DNA of 64,000 nucleotides from Anaerococcus sp. Marseille-P3625 (GTDB lineage Bacteria > Bacillota > Clostridia > Tissierellales > Peptoniphilaceae), in the NCBI RefSeq assembly GCF_900232825.1, contig NZ_OCTP01000008.1:40702-104701 (forward strand), written 5' to 3'. The notes under the pieces were generated by a model. That model was given only the letters and a program-made list of their open reading frames with translations. It ran no database searches and was not told where the DNA came from. A program made the translations under genes and the position numbers. Shown here piece by piece: positions 55,231 through 62,453 of the stretch (position 1 is its first letter; each line of letters begins with the position of its first letter).

Positions 55231-55617
55231 CTATTTATCCGTGGCTGGCTCTTTTTTAGGTTGTGGCTGATTTTTAAAGGTACTGGAATCTTTCGTCAAT
55301 ACAATATCGTCTGCCTTGATATACCAGTCAACATCTGCCCCTCGGAAGGTAGCGGTAGCGACGGTATCTGCAACTGGATTGATGATTTCCACTTTTGCGT
55401 TATAGTCAAACTCTTTCAAAGGAACACTGGCAGGAATACTCACTTGAATCATACGTCCTTGCCCTTTGGATTTTAAATCATAGGTACGTTCTTTGATTTC
55501 ATCTGAAACCGTACCGTCGTCATTTTGGATTCGTACTTCACGACGGAGTGCTGAAAACTTTAATTCTCCAAATGTAGCGTCTTTATCTAATACAATGCCA
55601 TTAGGTAATCTCATCAT
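55231..55617 (-). CDS. orf22: Tn916 Orf22 (YdcP-family)
   Basis: A 128-aa soluble protein of the DUF961/YdcP family (MMRLPNGIVLDKDATFGELK; KVEIINPVADTVATATFRGA). It is conserved in Tn916-type elements and ICEBs1, where YdcP/HelP act as helicase processivity factors. Orf23 is its paralogue. Confidence 0.92.
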   Translation of the reverse strand: MMRLPNGIVLDKDATFGELKFSALRREVRIQNDDGTVSDEIKERTYDLKSKGQGRMIQVSIPASVPLKEFDYNAKVEIINPVADTVATATFRGADVDWYIKADDIVLTKDSSTFKNQPQPKKEPATDK

Positions 55618-55632
55618 TTTTCCTCTCTTTCT

Positions 55633-55947
55633 TTATTCTTTTATCATGTCGTCCGCATGTAAAAGGTAATTTGTGAATCCACGAGTACCAATTTTATAGC
55701 CCTCTGCGGTAATACGTGGATTGACTAACATTACACGTTCCTCAAAGCCGAAATGTTTTTCTCCAGCTTCAGCAGGAAGCACCACCACAATATCATCTGC
55801 TCTTTGAACGTCAGAATAGAGGTTGTAGCTTCGAGATAAGACAGTTAATTGTCCGTTGATTCTTCGCTGTTCTACTTTATCCTCGCCAGCAAATTCTAAA
55901 TTGCCAAATGTTTTTTCCATGTTGGGAATCACAAATTTAAGTTCCAT
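55633..55947 (-). CDS. orf23: Tn916 Orf23 (DUF961, HelP-like)
   Basis: A 104-aa paralogue of Orf22, sharing the VMLVNPRITAEGYKIGTRGF block with KVEIINPV in Orf22. It is the first gene of the transfer operon apart from the short ORF upstream. Confidence 0.92.
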   Translation of the reverse strand: MELKFVIPNMEKTFGNLEFAGEDKVEQRRINGQLTVLSRSYNLYSDVQRADDIVVVLPAEAGEKHFGFEERVMLVNPRITAEGYKIGTRGFTNYLLHADDMIKE

Positions 55948-55968
55948 ATTTTTACCTATCCTTTCTTT

Positions 55969-56049
55969 TTATTGTTTGATAAATCTTGTTTGTTTGATGG
56001 TCTTAAAGGGAGGGGAGCGACCTTTTGATTCTTGATTTTCTGTTTTCAT
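55969..56049 (-). CDS. 26-aa peptide at the head of the Tn916 transfer operon
   Basis: MKTENQESKGRSPPFKTIKQ then TRFIKQ, from ATG 56049 with a strong SD GAAAGGAAG. Basic and Pro-containing. It is in the position of the small leader ORF before orf23 in Tn916. It may be only a translated leader. Bases 56050-56253 hold the hairpin TAGACACCTC/GAGGTGTCTA-like arms at 56085-56111 and then the element end. Confidence 0.5.
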   Translation of the reverse strand: MKTENQESKGRSPPFKTIKQTRFIKQ

Positions 56050-56253
56050 AAGTTCACTTCCTTTCAAATATTGGGTAAAAAAATAGACACCTCATTTTTT
56101 GAAGTGTCTACCTATTAAATATTCAATTTTATTGGAAGTATCTTTGTATCTTCACTTTTCAAGGATAAATCGTCGTATCAAAGCTCATTCATAAGTAGTA
56201 AATTAGTAGTAAATTGAGTGGTTTTGACCTTGATAAAGTGTGATAAGTCCAGT

Positions 56254-56279
56254 GTTTATGCGGATAATTAGATTTTTAT
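56254..56279 (-). repeat. Tn916 orf23-side terminal inverted repeat
   Basis: On the minus strand ATAAAAATCTAATTATCC leads inward. It pairs imperfectly with 38236-38261. Outside it lies CTGTTTTTAATTTAAAC of the split host gene. Confidence 0.7.
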
Positions 56280-56283
56280 ACTG

Positions 56284-56356
56284 TTTTTAATTTAAACAAT
56301 TTAAGCATTAATAAAATAACAACTACCAGATATATCCCTTTGATTATATTTTTTAT
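56284..56356 (-). pseudogene. 5' remnant of the thioredoxin-like gene split by Tn916
   Basis: A minus-strand frame reads IIKGIYLVVVILLMLKLFKL, a single hydrophobic helix followed by Lys, then meets the Tn916 end. Together with the CPYC protein at 37864-38232 it would give a membrane-anchored thioredoxin, like its neighbour at 58813-59211. The start is unclear: ATG 56363 is in another frame, separated by an A-rich run, so a frameshift may also be present. Confidence 0.5.
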
Positions 56357-56368
56357 TTTTCATACCAA

Positions 56369-56635
56369 TTATTCAAAAAATAAATTTCCCAAAAACATAG
56401 TAATTGAAAAAGATAATATTAATATTAAGTTTAATATAGAAAACAATATAGACTTTCTTTTAAACGAAAAAATCAATCCAATTATTCCCAATATAGGGCA
56501 TATAAAAAATGTACTCAATCCTAATGGTTTTAATTCCGTAAATCTATTTAGCATATTTATAGGAAGATTGTATGAAACAATAAATACTATTACTCCCATC
56601 ACAAATGTATATTTCTCTATCTTGTCCTTTAACAT
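56369..56635 (-). CDS. 88-aa three-helix membrane protein (paralogue of 37555-37821)
   Basis: Helices at about residues 9-27, 42-56 and 64-84, with blocks VIVFIVSYNLPINMLNRF, LKPLGLSTFFICPILGIIGL and FSILNLILILSFSITMF that align along their whole length with 37555-37821. Its ATG overlaps the stop of the subtilase-like gene, so it is translationally coupled. The family is unrecognised; an immunity or channel-partner role is possible. Confidence 0.6.
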   Translation of the reverse strand: MLKDKIEKYTFVMGVIVFIVSYNLPINMLNRFTELKPLGLSTFFICPILGIIGLIFSFKRKSILFSILNLILILSFSITMFLGNLFFE

Positions 56636-56982
56636 CCTTTCTTTTTTAATTCTCCTATTAATTTATCTATTATTTTATTCTTTATAACTCGATTTGTTCC
56701 TAGACTAACATTAATTATATCTACATCCATTAATAAACACTTTTCCAAAGCCCAATATAAATCCCTTAATTCTCCAAAATTATTTAAATTGAGAATCGGT
56801 AAAATGACAAATTCTATATTTCTTTCACAAGAATCGCCTAATTTGTTTTTTATTAAATCAAGTATTATTTTTGTGTGAAAATTATTAATATTTTGAATTT
56901 TACTATTATTAACTGTTATTATATTTTTTTCTTCGTCGTTTCTGTAATAACCATCTATTATCCCTATTTTTATTTTTTTCAT
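56629..56982 (-). CDS. Subtilase-like (S8) 117-aa protein lacking the catalytic Ser domain
   Basis: The N-terminal half of a subtilisin fold: IGIIDGYYRN in place of the Asp motif, NNFHTKIILDLI in place of the His motif (HGT usually), and VDIINVSLGTNRV, the strand that follows the substrate cleft. The frame ends KKKGC where the AAGN oxyanion-hole and Ser segments would follow. The stop overlaps the next start (ATGTTAA), so this end looks native or long established. It cannot be a normal protease; a binding or adaptor role is possible. Confidence 0.55.
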   Translation of the reverse strand: MKKIKIGIIDGYYRNDEEKNIITVNNSKIQNINNFHTKIILDLIKNKLGDSCERNIEFVILPILNLNNFGELRDLYWALEKCLLMDVDIINVSLGTNRVIKNKIIDKLIGELKKKGC

Positions 56983-57006
56983 ACTAAATATACCGTATTT
57001 ATAAAT

Positions 57007-57741
57007 TTAAAATTCCTGTTTTTTTAATATATGAATAGCCAGGAATAAAGATATGAAAACAATTATTATAATAGAAGCCATCTCCCATATTTTATACGGA
57101 TTATTAGCATTGAATATTAAAATATATGCTGAACTCCAAGGCAATATATATGGTATAATATTATTAGCTTGTAAGAATCCAACAGACAATAGAATAGTAA
57201 TCGCTCCTGAAATAAAGGACACTATATAATTCTTCTTTTGAGCTATACATACTACTATATTAGGAATTAAGATAAGAAATCCTAATATCAATGTTTTTAA
57301 ATATATAATAGATAAATATTCAATATAACTAGAATATTCAAGATTTTTAAAAATAACTAACCCACCAATTAATGCCATTAAATAACTACATATTGTTATT
57401 ATTAAATGTAAACTAAACCAAATAGCAATTTTACCTATAATAAAGTCAAATCTATTTTTTAAATATGCAAGTAAGTTTTGTGTAATATTATTTGAATACT
57501 CTCTTTGAATTATTAAAGTTATAAAAATTATGCTTATCATATGTAATAGTATAAAATTACCAATCAATATATTTGACCATACCCATTTTTCAACTCCTAT
57601 TCTTCTAACTGACTCAGCCATAAAAACATCTTTAAAAACTATAAAACCTGTCAATATAATTGACGCATATATAGAACCCAAATAAATCTTTGTCCCTTTA
57701 ATTTTTAAAAATTCTCTATTTAATCTTTCCAATTTTGGCAC
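57007..57741 (-). CDS. ABC-2-type peptide transporter permease
   Basis: A 244-aa protein with six helices and a short cytoplasmic N-terminus (LERLNREFLKIKGTKIYLGS), in the style of bacitracin/lantibiotic-resistance permeases. The loop after helix 2 carries REYSNNITQNLLAYLKNRFD, the coupling segment of this group. It overlaps the ATPase by 26 bp. Confidence 0.75.
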   Translation of the reverse strand: MPKLERLNREFLKIKGTKIYLGSIYASIILTGFIVFKDVFMAESVRRIGVEKWVWSNILIGNFILLHMISIIFITLIIQREYSNNITQNLLAYLKNRFDFIIGKIAIWFSLHLIITICSYLMALIGGLVIFKNLEYSSYIEYLSIIYLKTLILGFLILIPNIVVCIAQKKNYIVSFISGAITILLSVGFLQANNIIPYILPWSSAYILIFNANNPYKIWEMASIIIIVFISLFLAIHILKKQEF

Positions 57742-58600
57742 CTACCATTTCTTCAAAATGCTCTTCTAGAGAAGTTCGTTGAAAATATATCTCTGAAATT
57801 CTGAATTTATTCTTATATATTAAATCTAAGATTCTTTCGGAATTTATAACTTCACCTTGAATGACTAACGTTTGTTCATAAATTTTATAAAAATAATTTA
57901 ATTTATATTTTTCGAGCATTTGTTTTATTTCTTTTGGATTATTAGATTTTACTATAAGTTTATTCATCTGTTGTATATCAGACATATTAAAACTTTCTAC
58001 AATTCTCTTGTCGTATAGTAAATCAATTTCATCTGCTATCTTCTCGATTTCTGGCAAATTATGACTTGATACTAAAATTGATTTTCCAGAATAAGTCAAT
58101 TTTTTCAATAAATTTCTAATTTCTATTATTCCAGAAGGATCTAGCCCATTAAATGGTTCATCTAATATTAATAAATCTGGATTAGCTAATATAGCTCTGG
58201 CTAAACCTAATCTTTGTTTCATTCCTAAAGAATAATTATCAAAAATCACATCAGTATACTTATAAAGCCCAACTTCTTTTATCACTTCACTTATTCTTTC
58301 GTTTTTAATATCTAATAACGATGCAAAAATTTTAAGATTATCAAAAGCAGATAAATTTGGATAAAATGCAGGATATTCTATTAAAAATCCTAACTTGTTT
58401 TTCCCTTTAAATTTAAAATTAATTTCTCCTGAATCTATTTTTACCAAACCAACTATACATTTCATTAAAGTTGACTTTCCTGCACCATTTTCACCTAATA
58501 ATCCTACAATTTTCCCCGAATCAATTGTTAAATTAATATTATTTAAAATTGTTTTTTTGTCATATGATTTTGTTAAATCACTTATTTCTAAACAACTCAT
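57716..58600 (-). CDS. Bacitracin/lantibiotic-type ABC ATPase
   Basis: A 294-aa ATPase with Walker A GENGAGKST, signature YSLGMKQR, Walker B LLILDEPFNGLD and H-loop SSHNL, plus a C-terminal extension of about 80 residues typical of BcrA/CcmA-type exporters. It partners the 57007-57741 permease and overlaps the upstream Cys-rich gene by 23 bp. Confidence 0.85.
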   Translation of the reverse strand: MSCLEISDLTKSYDKKTILNNINLTIDSGKIVGLLGENGAGKSTLMKCIVGLVKIDSGEINFKFKGKNKLGFLIEYPAFYPNLSAFDNLKIFASLLDIKNERISEVIKEVGLYKYTDVIFDNYSLGMKQRLGLARAILANPDLLILDEPFNGLDPSGIIEIRNLLKKLTYSGKSILVSSHNLPEIEKIADEIDLLYDKRIVESFNMSDIQQMNKLIVKSNNPKEIKQMLEKYKLNYFYKIYEQTLVIQGEVINSERILDLIYKNKFRISEIYFQRTSLEEHFEEMVGAKIGKIK

Positions 58601-58820
58601 TCCAAGATCTCCTTTCTTTCAAATCAAGTATGTAATTCTTAGACTTCCCAGATATAAATTCTTTTAAATTTTCCTTACAACTTTGTTGTTTATCATAATT
58701 AAACAATGAAAAAATAATTAATTCTTTAAAAAATTCACAATTACAACGTTTATTTTTACAATCCAAATTACAAGCATTAGTTAGCATAACTTTAATCAAA
58801 TAATCACCAACCTTATTCAT
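58578..58820 (-). CDS. 80-aa Cys-rich protein of unknown function
   Basis: Starts MNKVGDYLIKVMLTNACNLD. Four of five Cys lie in a compact CNLDCKNKRCNCEF (residues 17-30), the fifth at SCKEN. The opening LTNACNLDC recalls radical-SAM N-termini, but the CxxxCxxC spacing is wrong and there is no barrel. There is no signal peptide. It lies between a thioredoxin-like gene (8-bp overlap) and the ABC ATPase (23-bp overlap). It could be the peptide substrate, a zinc-binding adaptor or an immunity factor. I cannot assign it. Confidence 0.5.
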   Translation of the reverse strand: MNKVGDYLIKVMLTNACNLDCKNKRCNCEFFKELIIFSLFNYDKQQSCKENLKEFISGKSKNYILDLKERRSWNELFRNK

Positions 58821-59211
58821 TTAACTGAACATCTAGATATTCAGTTAAATTATCTTTTGATTTCTTTTTATCACTAAAAGAAATTTCCTTTCTTATATTT
58901 CCATTATCTATAACTATCAAATATGGAACTTTATTTTTATCGATTTTTACATCAACATTTTTAGGATTAACTTTATCAATATTTAGTTCTCTTATATAAA
59001 TTTTTTCATCATTAGCTATTGTTTCAATATACTTATTAAAGTCTTTGTTTTCATCGTTTGTTATATACATACAATATTTTTTTATATCTTCTCCTTGGTG
59101 AAAATCTCTATACCAGTCTTTATTTTTCCTAAGATTACTAAATATTATTATTACAAAAACAATTACGCACGTAATTAATAAAATATTGATTCCTTTTTTT
59201 GTTTTTTTCAT
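58813..59211 (-). CDS. Membrane-anchored thioredoxin-like protein
   Basis: A 132-aa protein with one N-terminal helix (INILLITCVIVFVIIIFSNL) and an external domain predicted to be thioredoxin-like: KYCMYITNDENKDF where the active site would be (single Cys), and KVPYLIVIDNGNI with the cis-Pro. The CxxC is degenerate, so it may bind rather than oxidise. It is the first gene of the transporter operon, behind ATG 59211 with AAGGAGAT, and follows the 15-mer operator at 59286-59300. Confidence 0.55.
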   Translation of the reverse strand: MKKTKKGINILLITCVIVFVIIIFSNLRKNKDWYRDFHQGEDIKKYCMYITNDENKDFNKYIETIANDEKIYIRELNIDKVNPKNVDVKIDKNKVPYLIVIDNGNIRKEISFSDKKKSKDNLTEYLDVQLNE

Positions 59212-59285
59212 TCTATCTCCTTATAAATATAAATTATAAATCCAATTTCTTACATATTAAGTTTATAATATCTTAATTTTCATTT

Positions 59286-59300
59286 CAGCTAACTTTTGTG
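59286..59300 (-). promoter_or_regulatory. Candidate response-regulator operator, copy 1
   Basis: Minus strand CACAAAAGTTAGCTG, identical to 61664-61678. An AT-rich -10 (TATAAA or TATTAT) follows 15-18 bp downstream and the gene start is about 75 bp further. It lies between the two-component genes' terminator and the transporter operon. Confidence 0.6.
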
Positions 59301-59307
59301 AATAAAA

Positions 59308-59336
59308 AAAGCACTCGGAATTAAAGTCCTAATGCT
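59308..59336 (-). terminator. Terminator of the two-component genes
   Basis: Imperfect arms AGCACTCGGA (59310-59319) and TCCTAATGCT (59327-59336), 8 of 10 pairs, followed on the minus strand by a run of T. It separates the regulator pair from the transporter operon. Confidence 0.6.
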
Positions 59337-59341
59337 GATTA

Positions 59342-59947
59342 TTAAAATGAATCTACATAGCCTAGTTCTCTGACCTTATCTATCATTTCTTGATAATTTC
59401 TAACGCCTAACTTTTGATATATTCGTGATAAGGATACTGCCAGGCTTCTTACATTTGTATTTAGCTCTTTGGCTAACTCTTTCCTTGATAGTCCGTTTGA
59501 ATATAGTTTAACTATATGAATTTCACTTTTTGTTAATGGTTCTAACATATGATTATCTTCTGGAAAAATCGCTTTGTCTTTCAAGGCGATAGATTTTATA
59601 TCTTCTATTAGGTTAGATGTCTCTTCTTCCTTGGAAATAAATCCTTTACATCCAATTCTTTTTGCTCTTTTAATATAAAAGTCTAATTTATATGCTGTTA
59701 ATATTACTATTTTAAGATCTACATATTTATTAATAAATTCTTCAGCCACATCTAAACCATTTATCGTTCCTTCTATTCCTGTTAAATTAATATCTATTAG
59801 TAACAAATCATATTTAAGAACATATTCATTTATACATAGGTCTCTAACATTATTTACTATATCTACAGAAATAGATTCGTCCATCTCTAGGCTCATTTTC
59901 AAAGAAGTTGCAACCATTTTATGATCTTCTATTAATAAGATTTTCAT
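59342..59947 (-). CDS. LuxR/NarL-family response regulator
   Basis: A 201-aa regulator. Receiver phospho-acceptor Asp52 in LLLIDINLTG, Thr in VILTAYKL, Lys in FISKEE. The C-terminal LuxR helix-turn-helix is LTKSEIHIVKLYSNGLSRKE then LAKELNTNVRSLAVSLSRIY. It overlaps the kinase gene by 29 bp. It probably binds the CACAAAAGTTAGCTG sites and activates the operon. Confidence 0.85.
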   Translation of the reverse strand: MKILLIEDHKMVATSLKMSLEMDESISVDIVNNVRDLCINEYVLKYDLLLIDINLTGIEGTINGLDVAEEFINKYVDLKIVILTAYKLDFYIKRAKRIGCKGFISKEEETSNLIEDIKSIALKDKAIFPEDNHMLEPLTKSEIHIVKLYSNGLSRKELAKELNTNVRSLAVSLSRIYQKLGVRNYQEMIDKVRELGYVDSF

Positions 59948-61466
59948 TTACTACACTCCTTTCTACTGGAATTTCTATTTTAAATTTTACAAATGATTCA
60001 TCTAGTTCATTTTGATTATTGGAAAAATTAAAATCAAATTTTCCGCCGTATTCTCTTAAGTTTAATCTTAAAATATTTAATCCTATATTTCCCTCTACTA
60101 TTTTTTCTTCATCTTCTAAATAATCCCCATAATTTTTTATTGTAAGATCAATTTTATCTTCTAAATTTATAAGAACTATATCCGTGCTATATCCTTTTGA
60201 ATGTTTTAATGCATTTATTAATAATTCATTGATACATTTGTAAATCAATTCAGCATAAGGACTGGGTAAATCTATATTTCTATCACATTCAAATTCTATA
60301 AGCATTTCATTATCTAAATACATATTTTCTATATCAACTATAAGTCTACTATATGCGTCATAAAGAGAACTATAATCATTGAGCGTTGGATTAAATGAAT
60401 TTATTTCATGGCGAATCAAGTCGTTTAACTTATCCAGATTTTCTATAATGTATTTTTTGCCAGATCCTGAAAGATTATCTCCTATCCACCTTCTTATAGC
60501 TATTATAATCTGTAGAATGTCATCATGTAAAAAGGTCTGTATCCTTAGAGCATTCAATTTTTCAATTTCTAAATTTCTATGTTTTTCAACATAATAGTTA
60601 TTCAACATCTCCTCAAAAGTTATATAATTGGATTTTTTATGTTTTTCGAACAAGCTAAATTCTACCAAAAACATAAAAAAGCTTAAAGAAAATAATATAA
60701 CTCCCGAAAAAGATAATGAAGTTAAATAGAGCATTAGAAACAAAATTAAAAATTCAGGAAATATTTTTTTCAAAGAACGGGAGAAAAATAATAAACCGCT
60801 TTTGATTTTTGTCTTACTAATCCTATACAGCAATATAGATTCAATGAAGATACATGTAAACAGTTGATACTCACTTATTGAAACTAGACCTAAACCTTCA
60901 TACTTCTTATATATGAAGAAAGTTATTATAAATAAAGTTTGCAATATTATAATTGTCTTGCTTTCATATTTTCGAATATTCTTATCATTTGAATATAATA
61001 TTATTGGAGTCAATAATAAAATAATCACAACATAATTAAATATTGAAGATGCTAAATAAGTATTAAATTTCATCATTATTATTGATATAATAATCCCTAC
61101 AGTTGTAATTAATGGCATGAACTTAATTCTATTTGATGAGCTTAAAAGATTGAAACTTGCAAATAGTATCAAGCTATATATTAATAGTTCGATGTGTTTA
61201 CCTATTATTAAGTCTCTTAATATTAAGTCTTCTAGAAAATTAAAAATAATAAATAATTCAACTACTAGGCTATGGATTAAAATATATTTTTTTTCAGAAT
61301 TTAATATGCATATAATATAGGATATGAAATTTATAATACTTAGTAAAAAAACTATTAAAATTCCTATATCTAGCCTCTGTTGATATCTTATAAATGGCGC
61401 TATAGGCATAAACAAAATAACTTGCAATAAAATATGTGTAATTAAAATCAAATCTTGTTTTTTCAT
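59919..61466 (-). CDS. Multi-pass sensor histidine kinase (HisKA_3 type)
   Basis: A 515-aa kinase. The first 270 residues form about nine membrane helices without a large external domain, as in peptide- or envelope-sensing kinases. The dimerisation helix carries QTFLHDDILQIIIA near residue 315 (phospho-His). The ATPase domain has NELLINALKHS (N-box) and NIGLNILRLNL (G-box). Confidence 0.8.
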   Translation of the reverse strand: MKKQDLILITHILLQVILFMPIAPFIRYQQRLDIGILIVFLLSIINFISYIICILNSEKKYILIHSLVVELFIIFNFLEDLILRDLIIGKHIELLIYSLILFASFNLLSSSNRIKFMPLITTVGIIISIIMMKFNTYLASSIFNYVVIILLLTPIILYSNDKNIRKYESKTIIILQTLFIITFFIYKKYEGLGLVSISEYQLFTCIFIESILLYRISKTKIKSGLLFFSRSLKKIFPEFLILFLMLYLTSLSFSGVILFSLSFFMFLVEFSLFEKHKKSNYITFEEMLNNYYVEKHRNLEIEKLNALRIQTFLHDDILQIIIAIRRWIGDNLSGSGKKYIIENLDKLNDLIRHEINSFNPTLNDYSSLYDAYSRLIVDIENMYLDNEMLIEFECDRNIDLPSPYAELIYKCINELLINALKHSKGYSTDIVLINLEDKIDLTIKNYGDYLEDEEKIVEGNIGLNILRLNLREYGGKFDFNFSNNQNELDESFVKFKIEIPVERSVVNENLINRRS

Positions 61467-61637
61467 CCTGCCCTCCTTTTATATTTTAAACCCTATAATC
61501 TTTATCTATATACAATCTGATTTTCTTAACTCCGAAAAGGATCTATTAAAATTATACATAATATTCTGGTATTAATTACAAATTTCAATATATCGTAATA
61601 TTTTTGTGTTCCTATTTTAACTTCAGCTTTTAATACT

Positions 61638-61678
61638 ATTATAGACGTATTAAGATATAATTACAGCTAACTTTTGTG
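61638..61678 (-). promoter_or_regulatory. Two-component operon promoter with candidate operator, copy 2
   Basis: Minus strand CACAAAAGTTAGCTG (61664-61678), then 20 bp to TATAAT (61638-61643). There is no good -35, as expected for an activator-dependent promoter. The leader to ATG 61466 is about 165 bp and holds no ORF. Confidence 0.6.
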
Positions 61679-61730
61679 TATCATACCTAACGTCACTATA
61701 CAATCTGTTTAAATATGGCAAAAAAATAAA

Positions 61731-61748
61731 GGCAGTCCGAAGACTGCC
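61731..61748 (-). terminator. Strong terminator after the OB-fold gene
   Basis: Perfect arms GGCAGTC (61731-61737) / GACTGCC (61742-61748) with a TTCG tetraloop on the transcript, followed by TTTATTTTTTT. It ends the ICE helicase/OB operon before the inserted locus. Confidence 0.88.
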
Positions 61749-61753
61749 GATAT

Positions 61754-62410
61754 TTATCTCTCTGTATCTTTGCTATGGTCTTTCTTATTTGACTTAACTT
61801 TGTCATCTGTCTTGAAGCTTTTTATTTGCCCTAATATGGACTTTTTATCTTTATCTTGACTCTTTACTTGTTCTTTTGCTTTTAATAGCTTAGAAGACAA
61901 AATACGAACATTTTTATGTTCTTTTCCGTTGTTGTCAATGCTTGTTTTTACTTGTCCGAAGATTTTAACAAAATCTCCTTGTTTTAGATTCTCTATATCT
62001 TTTGTCTTATCTCCATAGGCTGAACAATTGGTATAAATTTTATTCCCATCGTCATCTTTTGAAACAAGAGAAAAATTACTTACTTTAAACTTTTCTCCAT
62101 TAGCATTTTCTCTTTCAAGATTTTCTACTTTGCCAGCTATATTACCCACGAGATTTATGAGGTCGTCTTTTTCTTCAAGTTCATTGGTATTTTCAACAAT
62201 CTTACCTTGTTCTTTCATATCATCAATCATATAGTCAAAGTCATCGCTTAGTAGACCTGTTGTGTCATTGTTCATATATAAAACATAGACTTCTTCAAGT
62301 GCCTTTTCATCAGTAACGCCTTTTTCTATGCTTACAAGTGCTTTTATAAAATCCTTGTAGTTATCATTCATCATTTCTTCTAAGTTTTCTCTAATATCTT
62401 TGTATTCCAT
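61754..62410 (-). CDS. ICE OB-fold, SSB-like protein
   Basis: A 218-aa protein with an acidic helical N-terminus and an OB-like central domain (KFKVSNFSLVSKDDDGNKIY, KQGDFVKIFGQVKTSIDNNG). A basic tail contains SILGQIKSFK. That same tail motif ends the neighbouring helicase. It is probably a single-strand-binding or helicase-partner protein for ICE DNA processing. Confidence 0.65.
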   Translation of the reverse strand: MEYKDIRENLEEMMNDNYKDFIKALVSIEKGVTDEKALEEVYVLYMNNDTTGLLSDDFDYMIDDMKEQGKIVENTNELEEKDDLINLVGNIAGKVENLERENANGEKFKVSNFSLVSKDDDGNKIYTNCSAYGDKTKDIENLKQGDFVKIFGQVKTSIDNNGKEHKNVRILSSKLLKAKEQVKSQDKDKKSILGQIKSFKTDDKVKSNKKDHSKDTER

Positions 62411-62453
62411 ATTTTCCTCCTTGTACTAAATAAGGAGAGCTTTTCGCCCTCCT

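Larger units (their letters stand above)
38236..56279 (-). mobile_element. Tn916: Conjugative transposon Tn916 with tet(M)
   Basis: About 18.04 kb, matching the known 18.03-kb Tn916. All modules are in the expected order from int at the left of the window to orf23 at the right. The ends carry imperfect 26-bp inverted repeats (38236-38261 and 56254-56279), of which 19 positions pair, including CTAATTATCC. It is nested inside the larger ICE and has split a thioredoxin-like gene. No open reading frame in it appears broken, so it should be transferable. Confidence 0.95.

Noticed and set aside
44513..55947. A novel secretion system in the tet(M)-distal region
   Set aside because: Gene order, lengths and motifs match the known Tn916 transfer module orf13-orf23.
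58578..58820. Radical-SAM enzyme call for the LTNACNLDC protein
   Set aside because: The CxxxCxxC spacing is absent and 80 aa cannot hold the barrel.
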